A stretch of DNA of 64,000 nucleotides, taken from contig NZ_JAGSYI010000001.1 of NCBI RefSeq assembly GCF_025685625.1, positions 2,275,147 to 2,339,146 of the forward strand. Reading direction: 5' to 3'. The stretch comes from Acidicapsa acidisoli. GTDB lineage: Bacteria; Acidobacteriota; Terriglobia; Terriglobales; Acidobacteriaceae. This document shows, piece by piece, positions 6,961 to 16,591 of the stretch. A program made the position numbers and the translations under genes. Below the pieces are notes generated by a model. That model worked only from the letters and a program-made list of their open reading frames with translations, was not told where the DNA came from and ran no database searches. Each line of letters begins with the position of its first letter. Within the stretch, counting starts at the first letter, position 1.

Positions 6961-8958
6961 TTATTTGCCCAGGAGTGTCTTGGCGTGAGCGGCTACGTTG
7001 TCGGCGGTAAAGCCAAGTTCTTTGAGGACGGTTCCTCCGGGAGCGGAAGCCCCGAAGCGGTCGAGGCCGATGACTGCGCCCTTGCCGCCGACAAGATACT
7101 TCCACCAGCCAAGGGTAGCGCCCGCCTCGATGGTGACCTTGGGAACGCCCGGCAGCAGGATGGAGTCACGGTACTCGGCCGGCTGTTCATCGAAGATCTT
7201 CCAGCTTGGGAGCGAAACGACCCGGGCTGCGATGCCGGATTCGGCCAGGAGTTTGGCCCCATCGAGAGCCGGCCAGAGTTCAGCGCCAGTGCCGATAATC
7301 ACGATTTCGGGATTCGGGACATCCTTGACCACATAGCCGCCCTTGCTTACACCGGCGTACGTGTCGATGGTCGCCGGATCGAGCACCGGCAGATCCTGAC
7401 GCGAAAGCGCCATGAACGAGGGACTGTTGCGCTCCAGGGCTACGCGCCATGCCGCTGCGGTTTCGTTGGCATCGGCGGGGCGGAAGTCAGTGAAGAATGG
7501 AAGGGCACGCAGCGCCAGCAGATGCTCGATGGGCTCGTGCGTTGGACCATCTTCGCCGACGGCGATCGAGTCATGGGTGTAGATGAAGAGCGAATGCACG
7601 CCCATAATGGCCCCGATACGCAATGCGGGCTTGCAGTAGTCGCTGAAGACGAAGAAGGTCGAGCCGAAGGGAACCAGGCCGCCGTGAGCTGCGATTCCGT
7701 TGACCGCCGCGCACATGGCAAACTCGCGGACACCGAAGAAGACATTGCGTCCGGTGGGGTCGGCAGCGAAGTGCGGGCTGTCCTTGAAGATGGTCTTGGT
7801 CGAAGCAGTGAGATCCGCTGCACCGCCGAAGAGCTCGGGAACGGTCTTTTCCAGAGCGTTCATGACGACCTGACCGGCATTGCGCGTGGCTACCGGCTTG
7901 GTTGTCGGGAAGCTAGGAATGGCCTTTTCCCAATCCGCCTTGCGCTCGTTCTTCTGGGTGCGCTCGAACTCGGCAGCCAGCTCGGGGTATTCAGCCTTGT
8001 AGGCTGCGAAGAGCTTGTTCCACTCGGCCTCATATTCTGCGCCTTTATCGACGGCCTGACGCCAGTTGGCGAGGGCATCTTCGGGCAGGTAGAAACTCTG
8101 GTCTTCCGGGAAGCCGAAGAACTTCTTGGTGGCCGCGGTGGCCTCGGCTCCGAGAGCTTCGCCGTGCACCTTGTTGGTGCCAGCCTTCGGACTGCCATAG
8201 CCGATGACGGTGCGGACGCCGATCAGCGTGGGCCGCTTGGTGTCTGCCTTGGCTTCCTTGACGGCCGCTTCGATGGCCGCGAGATCGTTGCCGTCATGCA
8301 CGCGCAGCACCTGCCAGCCATAGGCCTCGTAGCGCGCGTAGACATTCTCGGTAAAGCTCCACTCGGTGGGGCCGTCGAGCGAGATCAGGTTGTCGTCGTA
8401 GAAGAAGATCAGCTTGCCCAGGCCGAGGGTTCCGGCGAGCGAGGCGGCCTCGTGCGAGACGCCTTCCATATTGTCGCCGTCGCCCATGATGCCGAAGGTG
8501 TGGTGATTGACGATCTCAAAGCCGGGCTTGTTGTAGACTGCGGCGAGATGCTTTTCGGCCATCGCCAGACCGACAGACATGGCGAAGCCCTGACCGAGCG
8601 GCCCGGTGGTGACTTCAACGCCGTCGGTGTGGTGGTATTCGGGGTGTCCAGGGGTTTTCGATCCCCACTGGCGGAAGCCCTTCATATCGTCGAGAGTGAT
8701 CTTGTAGCCGGATAGAAAGAGCGTGCCGTAGATGAGCGCCGAGGCGTGGCCATTGGAGAGAACGAAGCGGTCGCGGTCGGACCACTTGGAGTTGCCCGGG
8801 TTGTGCTTCATCAGCTTGTGAAAGAGCAGGTAGGTGATGGGAGAGCAGGCCAGGGGCGCTCCGGGATGGCCGCTTTTGGCCTTCTCTACGGTGTCAACGG
8901 CCAGGATGCGCAGGGTATCGATGGAAAGCTGGTCAATGTCTGTTGCGATTGCGGGCAT
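6961..8958 (-). CDS. tkt: Transketolase
   Basis: A thiamine-diphosphate enzyme that transfers two-carbon units between sugar phosphates, linking the pentose phosphate pathway to glycolysis. It is 665 residues from the ATG at 8958, which I prefer to an upstream in-frame codon because of the AAAGGA site before it and the MPAIATDID start. Motifs: KSGHPGAPLA near the N-terminus, GPLGQGFAMSVGLA, the ThDP site GDGDNMEGVSHEAASLAG, the pyrimidine-domain stretch DGPTHEPIEHL, and a C-terminal domain. Length matches the family. It is the only transketolase in the window; no transaldolase or ribulose-phosphate epimerase gene is visible. Confidence 0.96.
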   Translation of the reverse strand: MPAIATDIDQLSIDTLRILAVDTVEKAKSGHPGAPLACSPITYLLFHKLMKHNPGNSKWSDRDRFVLSNGHASALIYGTLFLSGYKITLDDMKGFRQWGSKTPGHPEYHHTDGVEVTTGPLGQGFAMSVGLAMAEKHLAAVYNKPGFEIVNHHTFGIMGDGDNMEGVSHEAASLAGTLGLGKLIFFYDDNLISLDGPTEWSFTENVYARYEAYGWQVLRVHDGNDLAAIEAAVKEAKADTKRPTLIGVRTVIGYGSPKAGTNKVHGEALGAEATAATKKFFGFPEDQSFYLPEDALANWRQAVDKGAEYEAEWNKLFAAYKAEYPELAAEFERTQKNERKADWEKAIPSFPTTKPVATRNAGQVVMNALEKTVPELFGGAADLTASTKTIFKDSPHFAADPTGRNVFFGVREFAMCAAVNGIAAHGGLVPFGSTFFVFSDYCKPALRIGAIMGVHSLFIYTHDSIAVGEDGPTHEPIEHLLALRALPFFTDFRPADANETAAAWRVALERNSPSFMALSRQDLPVLDPATIDTYAGVSKGGYVVKDVPNPEIVIIGTGAELWPALDGAKLLAESGIAARVVSLPSWKIFDEQPAEYRDSILLPGVPKVTIEAGATLGWWKYLVGGKGAVIGLDRFGASAPGGTVLKELGFTADNVAAHAKTLLGK

Positions 8959-9077
8959 AAGCTTAGTAATCCTTTCATTCGTCTGACGCTGGTCGTCCAA
9001 AAGGCGTCGCCTTCAGGGGAATCGCAGAATGCGGTACAAAGACGGGACGCCAGCTAATTGCGTCACCCCTGCCTATT

Positions 9078-11594
9078 TTAGGCTCGTCCGCTGCCGTTTT
9101 CTGGTTGTTCAATCCGGATGTCGTAGTTGTGGCCCAGCCAGTGATCCTCTTCTGGCCAGAAGAAAGTTAATGATAAAACAGCGGGTAGCTCGCGCTCCGC
9201 CGGAAGTATGTCGGCGGCGAAACCGGCGCTGCCCAGGCCGCGGCTTTGTGTTGAGTTTGTGGTCTGCCATCCGTTGTCGGACCAGACCAGAACGAAGCGT
9301 TTGTCTGCAAGGACCCGAAGTGTTGTGTGAGGCGTGATTTCCTGGATCGGCCGGCGCTGGCTGAACATTTCGATGCACTTTTCGTGGGCGCGGCCATGGT
9401 GCTCGGACCGGGCGTGTTTGTGCTCGGACTGGAAGCGGCCGTAGCGCCGATAAACAGGTTCGATGCGGTCGAAGACTTTGCCGTCGAGGGCGGAACGCAG
9501 CAGCTTCAGGTACTCGGCGTGAGCCCACACCAAGGGACAGGCAGAGCCGGCGGGACCGCCGAATTTGAGGTGAAGATCGGGACAGTCGGCGACATCCCAG
9601 ACTTGCTCGGGAAGCATGTTTCCGGCGGTGGCGAAGCCTTCGTAGGTCTTGATGAGATCGCTTACATCGTTGCCGGCGGCGATTTCGAAATGGGCGCGCT
9701 CGCCGGTAAGCAAGGGCCAAACGCGGCCCTGCCCGGTGCCGTGATAAGGGCCGCCATCGGAGGCCTGGCCGTAACCGTCCCAGTTGTAACGCAGCCAGCC
9801 GGGCCCCTGGGGCAGGTCGCGCTTGAGGACTGCATCGACTACTTTAAGGGAGTCGATCATGAGCGGATCGTCGGCGCGGCGTATGCCGTAGCGGACGAGT
9901 TCGAGGAAGCCGCCATCAATGATTTCGCGGGCTTCAAATTCGTATCGTGTGCCGGGGGGGCGATTGTTGAGGTTAATCTTTTCCGTTCCGGGGCCTTCGT
10001 GCTGAATAGCGTGGCCGTTTTCCGGCGGACGGATGCGCATGTAATGGCGCTTGATTTCCGGGAGCAGGACGCCGTCGTTGGTGACGGTCCAATCTTCGAG
10101 GTGCAGTTCGATCCAATCGGCGTACTCCTCGAGAAATTCGGCGAGTTCGAGGGACTGGTGATCGCGGGCGATTTCGGCGGCGCAGATGAGGCCGCCGATG
10201 ACTGCGGCGAGGGTGGACGGCGAATAGCCGGAGTTTTCTTCCCAGCGCTCCTGGTGGGTGACAGGCGCGTTTCTGACGAGAAAGCCCGCGGCACGTTCGA
10301 TGAAGGGAAAAACATCCCAGTTACCTAGGCCGCCCGCTTTCCAGATACGCCAGGTGAGGATGAGCGGGAAGGCGACTTCGTCGAGTTGAACACCGGTCCA
10401 GTAGGGACGGCCGTCGATCCAGAAATTCTGGGCAAAGCTGCCGTCGGGGCGCTGGGTGCAGGCGAGATATACGAGCGCACGGCGTGCGGTATCGACGCGT
10501 CCGCAGGCCAGCAGCGCCGAAGCTGTCTGGACCATGTCGCGGGTCCAGACAAGATGGTATCCGCCGAGATCGTCGTCGCCTTTGGCCTGTCCCCAGGGGA
10601 TGGAGGCGGAGGCGACGAAGGCTCCTGAGTAGGTCTTGTCTTCGTGGGCCAGCAGGATGTTGTGGCTGGTTTGCATGAGGAGGCCGCGGTCGCCGGATTT
10701 CGTCGCCAGGATGTAGGGGCTGGCGGCGCGCTGCCATTGTTCGAGGAACCTAGCGGCGTTCTGCGGGAACGGTTGCGAAAGCGCGCCCATGGTCTTCGAC
10801 AGGGCTGAGTGATGGCTGTCGCCGACACCGATGCCGAGGGTGAATTCGCGACTTCCGCGCAGATTGAGCTCGCCGGTGAGGGCGAGGTTGCCATTGAGGG
10901 CGGAGCCGAACTGCCAGTCCATGTGGAAATTGTCGGTGAGGTCGCGCCAGCCGTCGCTGAATCCGGCGAAACCGCAACTGACGCGGGCGAATCCGCAGTC
11001 GGCGGACATGGCGAGGGTCCAGCGATTCTTCCAGGCGAGAAGCACCTTCTGTCCGGCGACGTCGACTGCGCGGGCGGAGTTACCGGCGCCGCCTCCATCC
11101 ATGTGCGGAGCGATAAGGGCGTAGATTTTGAGGGTGTCGAGGAACGCCTCGCTGCCGTTGGGGCCGGGCTGGAGATGGACGTGCATCAGGACGACGCTGT
11201 GGTGCGGATCGCAGATGATTTCCTTGACGAGCTGGTAGCGGCCATCCTTGTCGCGATTGGTGTAGCGGACGCCGAGAGCCTCGGAATGAATGTATTCGAA
11301 GGTCGGGATCAGATCGCGTTTTTCTTCGTGAACGAAGCTGCTTCCGTCGCTGACGAGCAGTTCCATGTCGCGGGTCTGCGGGCAGTCGATGGTAGGGTGG
11401 TAGATTTCGTTCAGAATGCCGTGGGAGACGGTGAACCAAATGCGGCTGGACGCGGAATATGCAGTGCCGACGGCATCCTTTACGCTGGAGGTCCAGCGGG
11501 GTTTCATGCCGGGGGATCCGAAGGCTTCGCCGTGCTGATCGAGCCATCGGTACAGGGAGTCCTGGGGTGTTGCCTGCAACGTATCCTGAATCAA
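9078..11594 (-). CDS. Glucoamylase-like glycoside hydrolase, family GH15
   Basis: Predicted glucan 1,4-alpha-glucosidase/glucodextranase-type enzyme releasing glucose from the ends of alpha-glucans. An N-terminal beta-sandwich domain (with WTSSVKDAVGTAYS and FTVSHGILNEIYHPTID) precedes the (alpha/alpha)6 catalytic domain, which holds GYHLVWTRDMVQTASALL, the conserved ERWEENSGYSPST region and the C-terminal PLTGERAHFE stretch. I place the start at the TTG at 11594 because GAGAGG stands 7 nt upstream; an in-frame codon at 11771 would add 59 residues of low complexity without a clear signal peptide. About 838 residues. It lies directly upstream of tkt and would feed glucose to the glucokinase at the end of the block. 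Confidence 0.85.
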   Translation of the reverse strand: MIQDTLQATPQDSLYRWLDQHGEAFGSPGMKPRWTSSVKDAVGTAYSASSRIWFTVSHGILNEIYHPTIDCPQTRDMELLVSDGSSFVHEEKRDLIPTFEYIHSEALGVRYTNRDKDGRYQLVKEIICDPHHSVVLMHVHLQPGPNGSEAFLDTLKIYALIAPHMDGGGAGNSARAVDVAGQKVLLAWKNRWTLAMSADCGFARVSCGFAGFSDGWRDLTDNFHMDWQFGSALNGNLALTGELNLRGSREFTLGIGVGDSHHSALSKTMGALSQPFPQNAARFLEQWQRAASPYILATKSGDRGLLMQTSHNILLAHEDKTYSGAFVASASIPWGQAKGDDDLGGYHLVWTRDMVQTASALLACGRVDTARRALVYLACTQRPDGSFAQNFWIDGRPYWTGVQLDEVAFPLILTWRIWKAGGLGNWDVFPFIERAAGFLVRNAPVTHQERWEENSGYSPSTLAAVIGGLICAAEIARDHQSLELAEFLEEYADWIELHLEDWTVTNDGVLLPEIKRHYMRIRPPENGHAIQHEGPGTEKINLNNRPPGTRYEFEAREIIDGGFLELVRYGIRRADDPLMIDSLKVVDAVLKRDLPQGPGWLRYNWDGYGQASDGGPYHGTGQGRVWPLLTGERAHFEIAAGNDVSDLIKTYEGFATAGNMLPEQVWDVADCPDLHLKFGGPAGSACPLVWAHAEYLKLLRSALDGKVFDRIEPVYRRYGRFQSEHKHARSEHHGRAHEKCIEMFSQRRPIQEITPHTTLRVLADKRFVLVWSDNGWQTTNSTQSRGLGSAGFAADILPAERELPAVLSLTFFWPEEDHWLGHNYDIRIEQPENGSGRA

Positions 11595-11999
11595 GAACGG
11601 ACCTCTCGTCGTTTTTTTTGAACAGACCCTATTTGTATGCCTGTCAAGTTGAACAGGCGATGAAATTTCCGGACCTTCCGACGTCTGCACCTCAGATGTT
11701 TCAAACGGGGCAGAAGTTCCTTCAAAGTTGGAGGTACCTTGCGATAGAAGGATCGCGGCAAAGGATCGCATCTATCGAATAGCACCTCCAGCATCGAATT
11801 CTGAAGCGGAATCGGTCTGGCCGTATCTATGAGAGTGCAGCGGCGGGAATGGTTACGGTTATTCCGCCGTGTTGGATCGGAAGTGGCGGACTCAGACTGA
11901 GTTGGATGGGCTGAACTGGAAGCGGAATCTGAATTTGATGCAACACTCAACCTGGGCTCGTGGCGGCCCAGTACAATCCAAGTGAGGAGAGACACCAAG

Positions 12000-12623
12000 A
12001 TGGCTTACGAACTTGCACCCCTACCCTATGACTATGCCGCTCTCGAGCCTTTTATCGATGCGGACACGATGAAGTTCCATCACGACAAGCACCATCAGGC
12101 ATACATTAACAATGTGAATGCCGCGTTGGCGAATCATCCTGAACTGGCGGCGAAGCCGGTAGACGCCCTGGTGCGGGATCTGGCATCGGTTCCGGAGGAG
12201 ATTCGCGCGGCAGTGCAGAACAACGGCGGCGGCCACTCCAACCACACGATTTTCTGGAACATCATGGGCCCGGTGGGTACTGCCGGTATCGGGGGCGAGC
12301 CGACGGGGGCGATTGCGGCGCAGATTACCGCTGATTTTGGCGATTTTGAGAGCTTCAAGAAGGCCTTCAACGATGCGGGCGCGAAGCGGTTCGGTTCGGG
12401 CTGGGCGTGGCTGGTATTTGCCGATGGCAAGCTGAAGGTAATTAGCACTGCGAATCAGGATTCTCCGCTAACCCAAGGGCTGTATCCGATTCTGGGCAAT
12501 GATGTCTGGGAGCATGCGTACTACCTGAAGTACCAGAATCTCCGTCCCAAGTACCTGGAGAACTGGTGGAACGTGGTGAATTGGACCGAGGTCAACAAGC
12601 GGTTTGCGACGGCAAAGGGGTAA
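12000..12623 (+). CDS. sod: Superoxide dismutase, Fe/Mn family
   Basis: Dismutates superoxide to oxygen and hydrogen peroxide. It is 207 residues, with metal ligands His27 (KFHHDKHH), His82 (GHSNHTIFW), Asp168 and His172 (DVWEHAYY) all present. The Gly-rich GGGHSNH and the Gln in NQDSPL at about 152-157 favour manganese or cambialistic use, but this is not decisive. The ATG at 12000 has GAGGAGA about 9 nt upstream. There is no export signal, so it is cytoplasmic. It stands alone, divergent from the GH15 gene and followed by a good terminator. Confidence 0.96.
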   Translation: MAYELAPLPYDYAALEPFIDADTMKFHHDKHHQAYINNVNAALANHPELAAKPVDALVRDLASVPEEIRAAVQNNGGGHSNHTIFWNIMGPVGTAGIGGEPTGAIAAQITADFGDFESFKKAFNDAGAKRFGSGWAWLVFADGKLKVISTANQDSPLTQGLYPILGNDVWEHAYYLKYQNLRPKYLENWWNVVNWTEVNKRFATAKG

Positions 12624-12689
12624 AAGGCAGGGAAAAGGGAACATGGAACAGGGAATAGAAAATCCCTGCTGGTCTGAACTTTGTTGCTG

Positions 12690-12719
12690 AATGGGGGTGG
12701 GCGCTGGCTCGCCCCCATT
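12690..12719 (+). terminator. Intrinsic terminator after sod
   Basis: AATGGGGG and CCCCCATT form an 8-bp stem around a GC-rich loop that can pair further (GGGCG/CGCCC), followed by TTTGCTTTTG. It lies 67 bp after the sod stop. Confidence 0.6.
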
Positions 12720-12773
12720 TGCTTTTGCGCAACCAATGCTGTGGAATTGGGTCCAATTTAATAGGAGTGAATC

Positions 12774-13565
12774 ATGATGCGTTGGATTGAGCGTATTGCC
12801 GTGATTGGCGTTGTCTCTTTGGTTGGAGCGGTGGCCGGTTCTCAAACCGGCCTGGCACAGAGTTTTGAGATCAGTCAGAACGGCAAGAGCGTTGGAAAGG
12901 CGAATTTGAAGGTTGACAAGTCGGCCGCCGGTTTTGATGCAATTTCCGACGCTGATATCAAAATGCCGGGGCTCACTTATAAGTTCTCGGAAAAGGAGTC
13001 TCTGGATACGGGCTACCGGTTGACAAAAGTGGAGCTGAAAGGCGAGGTGAATGGAGCTAAGGCGACGGTTGACACCTCGAAGCTGGGCGCCCAGTTTCTG
13101 ATGAAGATCGATGCGAACGGCGGCGTGACAACAACCCCGCTCGTGATGCATCCGCATGCTGTGTTTATGCCGGATTTCGATCCGGGAGCGTTGCAGGTGC
13201 TGCTGAATCTGGGTGCGGCGTACAACAACGCCAACATGTGGGCGCTGGTGCCGAAGCAGACAGGTTCGATTTCGGCGATGCGGATTGTGACGAATGCCGA
13301 TATGCAGGGAACTTTGAATGGCAAGCCGCTTACCGTGCACCATCTGACGATGAGTTACGATGCGAACAAGACGGAGCTGTTTTCAAGTCCAACGAATGAG
13401 TTGCTGCAGGCGGAATGGACGAGCGAGGGATTTGCGCTGGTGCGGCAGGGATTCAAGCTGACGCCTCCGGCTAAGCCTGGAGCGCCGCCTCCGGCTCCCG
13501 CGCAGCCTGCGCAACAGCAACCGGCTCAGCCACAGGGGCAGGCACCGCAGCCGCAGCAACAGTAG
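12774..13565 (+). CDS. Exported protein of unknown function with Pro/Gln-rich tail
   Basis: I do not recognise the family. The 263-residue product starts with a likely Sec signal peptide (charged MMRWIERI, then a hydrophobic stretch, cleavage near GLAQS at about residue 29). The mature part is mostly predicted beta with many short charged repeats, has no cysteine and lacks catalytic motifs I can name. The last 40 or so residues are almost entirely Pro, Ala and Gln, a disordered tail that could span or stick to the wall. Two adjacent ATGs (12774, 12777) are possible starts; AGGAG lies about 7 nt upstream. Confidence 0.7.
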   Translation: MMRWIERIAVIGVVSLVGAVAGSQTGLAQSFEISQNGKSVGKANLKVDKSAAGFDAISDADIKMPGLTYKFSEKESLDTGYRLTKVELKGEVNGAKATVDTSKLGAQFLMKIDANGGVTTTPLVMHPHAVFMPDFDPGALQVLLNLGAAYNNANMWALVPKQTGSISAMRIVTNADMQGTLNGKPLTVHHLTMSYDANKTELFSSPTNELLQAEWTSEGFALVRQGFKLTPPAKPGAPPPAPAQPAQQQPAQPQGQAPQPQQQ

Positions 13566-13582
13566 ACGCGTCTCTGAAAGGC

Positions 13583-13610
13583 AGGTCCTTCACTTTGCTC
13601 AGGATGACAA
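13583..13610. repeat. Dispersed repeat, TCCTTCACTTYGYTCAGGATGACA type
   Basis: AGGTCCTTCACTTTGCTCAGGATGACAA occurs just after the exported-protein gene, and a near-identical copy lies at 27821-27849. TCCT and AGGA can pair as a short hairpin. Both copies are at 3' ends of genes. Confidence 0.6.
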
Positions 13611-13638
13611 CTTCTGTGGGCTTGATGACTCAGGATGC

Positions 13639-14814
13639 TTAGACTGCTTTACCAGCGGCGACGGCTGAGGCCCAGGCCCATTGGAAGTTAAAGCCGCCTA
13701 GGTGGCCGGTGACATCGACTACTTCGCCGATGAAGAAGAGACCCGGGACGTTGCGCGATTCCATCGTGCGGGCTTGCAGGTGGGCGGTGTCGACGCCGCC
13801 GGCGGTTACTTCGGCTTTGGCGTAGCCTTCTGTGCCGGTGGGATAGAACGGCCAATGATGGAGGCTGCGTTCGCAGGCTTCGAGGGCGGCGTTAGACCAG
13901 CCTTGAGGTGCGGCGATTTGGGCGAGGTGCTCGGCGAGACGCTGGGGCAGGTGTTCGCGCAGGGCTTTGAGCAGGGTTGGAGCGTCGCGTCGGCCTTGCA
14001 CGACTGGCGCTAGAATCGCTTGATCTGGTGTTAAATCCACGAAAATTGGCTCACCGCGTTTCCAGTAGGACGAGATTTGCAGGATTGCCGGGCCGCTGAG
14101 ACCGCGATGGGTTGCGAGCAGCTTTTCGACGAAGCTGGTTTTCGTTGACGGAGCGCTGGCTCGGACGAGGGTCGAAACTCCGGCTAGCTGGGTCCAGCTT
14201 GATTCTTTTCCGCCCAGAAGCAAGGGGACGAGCGCGGGGCGTGGTTCGACAATCCCGAGACCGAATTGGCGGGCCAGGTCGTAGCCGAAGGCTGTCGCTC
14301 CGAGCTTGGGAATGGACAGGCCGCCAGTGGCGACGACGAGCGATTCACAGCGGAACTCGCCTTTGGCGCATTCGAGACGAAAGCCGCTGCTGGAGCGCTC
14401 GACCTGGATGCTGTGGGCGTCGGATACGTGATCGACGCGGCCCTTTTCGCACTCGGCGAGAAGCAGGTTCAGGATGGCGTGGGCCGAGTGGTCGCAGAAG
14501 AGCTGGCCGAGGGTTTTTTCATGATAGGAGATCTTGTATTTCTCGACCAGTTCGAGGAAGTGGCGCGGAGTGTAGAGCGCCAGCGCGGACTTGGCGAAAT
14601 GCGGATTGGCGGACAGAAACCGGTCGGGCGCGCAGTGGATGTTGGTGAAGTTGCAGCGGCCTCCGCCGGAGATGAGGATCTTGCGTCCGGGCAGGCTGCC
14701 GTGATCGAGCAGGGCGACGCGCCGTGAGCGCTGCCCGGCGACGGCGGCACACATCAGGCCCGCGGCACCGGCTCCGAGGACGACTACGTCGTAGCTTCGA
14801 ATCGGATCAGGCAT
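13639..14814 (-). CDS. NAD(P)/FAD-dependent oxidoreductase, HI0933/BaiN family
   Basis: A 391-residue flavoprotein of the HI0933/YhiN/BaiN family. The N-terminal FAD-binding motif VVLGAGAAGLMCA (11-23) is followed by GRKILISGGGRCNFTN (about 43-58), a family hallmark. VVATGGLSIPKLGATAFGYDLA lies mid-protein and VTAGGVDT and GLFFIGEVVDVTGHLGGFNFQWAWASA near the C-terminus. Members are cytoplasmic flavoenzymes of mostly unknown physiological role; BaiN reduces bile-acid intermediates in clostridia, which does not transfer to this genome. The start overlaps the end of the CCA-enzyme gene by 8 nt, so they are probably co-transcribed. Confidence 0.88.
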   Translation of the reverse strand: MPDPIRSYDVVVLGAGAAGLMCAAVAGQRSRRVALLDHGSLPGRKILISGGGRCNFTNIHCAPDRFLSANPHFAKSALALYTPRHFLELVEKYKISYHEKTLGQLFCDHSAHAILNLLLAECEKGRVDHVSDAHSIQVERSSSGFRLECAKGEFRCESLVVATGGLSIPKLGATAFGYDLARQFGLGIVEPRPALVPLLLGGKESSWTQLAGVSTLVRASAPSTKTSFVEKLLATHRGLSGPAILQISSYWKRGEPIFVDLTPDQAILAPVVQGRRDAPTLLKALREHLPQRLAEHLAQIAAPQGWSNAALEACERSLHHWPFYPTGTEGYAKAEVTAGGVDTAHLQARTMESRNVPGLFFIGEVVDVTGHLGGFNFQWAWASAVAAGKAV

Positions 14815-16237
14815 GCGATGGATGGTCTTCGGGGAGCGGAAATTGAGTGCGAATCAGGTGCAGAGCTTCTTCGGGAGTGTGGATTACGCTTTCGAGCTGG
14901 GCTTCTTCGACGGCGTGGAGCATGGTTTTGAAGGCTGTTCCGGGACGATAGCCTGCGGCGATCAGTTCGCGCCCCGTAAGCAGCGGCTTGGGACGGACTT
15001 CGTCGGGAGGCATGGATTCGTAGTGTTCGCGGGCGAAGTGGTAGTTGTCCAGGTTGCCCTTCATATCGAGGCTGGACGCCAGGCAATCCATGCGGTGCAG
15101 GGCGAGGTGTTCGGGGAAGCGGTCGAGGCGGAAGAATCGCTTGAGGGTCGATGGTTTCATGCGCGGGGCATCGGCGAAGCGCATGTGGTTTTCGATGAGG
15201 GCGAGGATCTGTGCGGTTTCGTCGTTGGAGAAGCGTAAGCGGCGACAGATTTCCGCACCGATGCGGACGCCGACTTCGACATGGCCGTTGAAGCGGATTC
15301 TGTCACCTGGGCCTGACGGAGGCTGGTAGGTTGCGGGTTTGCCGATGTCGTGGAGCAGCGCGCCCCAGGCGAGGGTCATGGGGCAGCCTGATTCGAGCTG
15401 GGTGAGGAGCAGGAGGGTGTGGGTCCAGACGTCGCCTTCGGGGTGGAATTGCGGCGGCTGGTTTACACCTTTCATGCGGGAAACTTCGGGTAAAACCTGT
15501 GCGAGAAGGCCGGTTGCGTCGAGTCGTTCAAAGGCGAGGCGGGCGTGGCCTTCGGTCAACATGCGAGTGAGTTCGTCGCGGACTCGTTCGCGGCTGACGG
15601 CTTCGATCTTTGGCGCGAGCGATTGTATGGCCGAATGCGTGGCGGGGTCGATCTCGAACTGGAAGCGGGCGGCGAAGCGGACAGCGCGCAACATGCGCAG
15701 GTGATCCTCTTCGAAGCGGCGGTGGGGTGAGCCGATGGCGCGGATTAGGCCGGATTGGAGGTCGGCGAGACCGCCGACGTAGTCGAGGACTGCGTTGCGG
15801 ATGTTTGCTTTTTCAGTGAGGCCGTCCAGTAAAAGACCGTTAATGGTGAAGTCACGACGCTGGACGTCTTCTTCCGGACTGGTGGTGTAGCGGACCTGGT
15901 CGGGATGGCGGCCGTCGGAGTATGCTCCGTCGGAGCGGAAGGTGGCTACTTCGGTGAGGGTGGGTACGCCGTCGAATTCAGCGGAGACGAGGACTACGCC
16001 AAAATGTGCGCCGACGGCGAAGGTGCGCGCAAAGAGATCTAGGACGATGTCGGGCGTGGCGGAAGTAGCAACATCGTAGTCTTTGGGCTCGCGGCCGAGG
16101 ACCAGATCGCGCACGCAGCCGCCTGCGAGGTAGGCCTGGTGCCCCTCATTCCGCAGCTTTTGCAGGATCGTTCTGGCCGCCGCAAGGCTGGCTGCGGCAA
16201 GGCCGGCGGCGGATTGTAGGCCTGCGGAAGACATCAC
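14807..16237 (-). CDS. cca: CCA-adding enzyme / tRNA nucleotidyltransferase with HD domain
   Basis: Class II nucleotidyltransferase that builds or repairs the 3' CCA of tRNA. Of 476 residues, the N-terminal head holds AGGCVRDLVLG (38-48) and the metal-binding DYDVATSA (53-60). RRDFTINGLL follows, then the neck motif FEEDHLRMLRAVRFAARF, and an HD domain with LLHDIGKP and NHMRFAD. The tail is helical. A CCA enzyme and a poly(A) polymerase are hard to separate in this family; the tRNA-Val in this window already encodes its CCA, so a repair role is likely. A purine-poor leader makes the exact start (MMSS) less certain. Confidence 0.9.
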   Translation of the reverse strand: MMSSAGLQSAAGLAAASLAAARTILQKLRNEGHQAYLAGGCVRDLVLGREPKDYDVATSATPDIVLDLFARTFAVGAHFGVVLVSAEFDGVPTLTEVATFRSDGAYSDGRHPDQVRYTTSPEEDVQRRDFTINGLLLDGLTEKANIRNAVLDYVGGLADLQSGLIRAIGSPHRRFEEDHLRMLRAVRFAARFQFEIDPATHSAIQSLAPKIEAVSRERVRDELTRMLTEGHARLAFERLDATGLLAQVLPEVSRMKGVNQPPQFHPEGDVWTHTLLLLTQLESGCPMTLAWGALLHDIGKPATYQPPSGPGDRIRFNGHVEVGVRIGAEICRRLRFSNDETAQILALIENHMRFADAPRMKPSTLKRFFRLDRFPEHLALHRMDCLASSLDMKGNLDNYHFAREHYESMPPDEVRPKPLLTGRELIAAGYRPGTAFKTMLHAVEEAQLESVIHTPEEALHLIRTQFPLPEDHPSHA

Positions 16238-16425
16238 TCTCTATTGTCGCCCGGATGGTCTGTTTTGGACGGCGAGAAGATATTCCCACCGGAATGACCA
16301 ACCTTGCTCAGGCGCGGATTGCGGGAAATCCTAGGTTGTTATGAGCAGGCAACGGTTTGGCCGGAGCGTGGATTTTACTCCGGCTTGGTATTGGCCAGGC
16401 GATACGAAAGAAAAGGAGAGAGCAA

Positions 16426-16581
16426 ATGACTCTGATCATCATTATTCTGTTGATTCTGCTTCTTGGCGGGGGCGGCGGGTACTACGGGTATGGCCGCTGG
16501 GGCTACGGCGGTGGAGCTGGAATCGGCCTCGGGACGATTCTGCTGATTATCCTCATTGCCTATTTGCTCGGCGCTTTTTAA
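16426..16581 (+). CDS. Small glycine-rich hydrophobic membrane protein (DUF3309-like)
   Basis: A 51-residue product: a hydrophobic helix (LIIIILLILLL), a Gly/Tyr-rich hinge with GYYGYGRWGYGGG, and a second hydrophobic helix (LLIILIAYLLGAF). It resembles the DUF3309 family of very short membrane proteins. The start is set by AAGGAGAG 7 nt upstream of the ATG at 16426; the frame upstream is open but not protein-like. Role unknown; a two-helix hairpin in the inner membrane is likely. Confidence 0.7.
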   Translation: MTLIIIILLILLLGGGGGYYGYGRWGYGGGAGIGLGTILLIILIAYLLGAF

Positions 16582-16591
16582 CAGCCCGAGA

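Noticed and set aside
6940-8715. A 591-codon open frame antisense to transketolase, and other long antisense frames
   Set aside because: GC-rich coding DNA leaves open frames on the other strand. These translations lack any family motif, while the minus-strand genes have complete ones.
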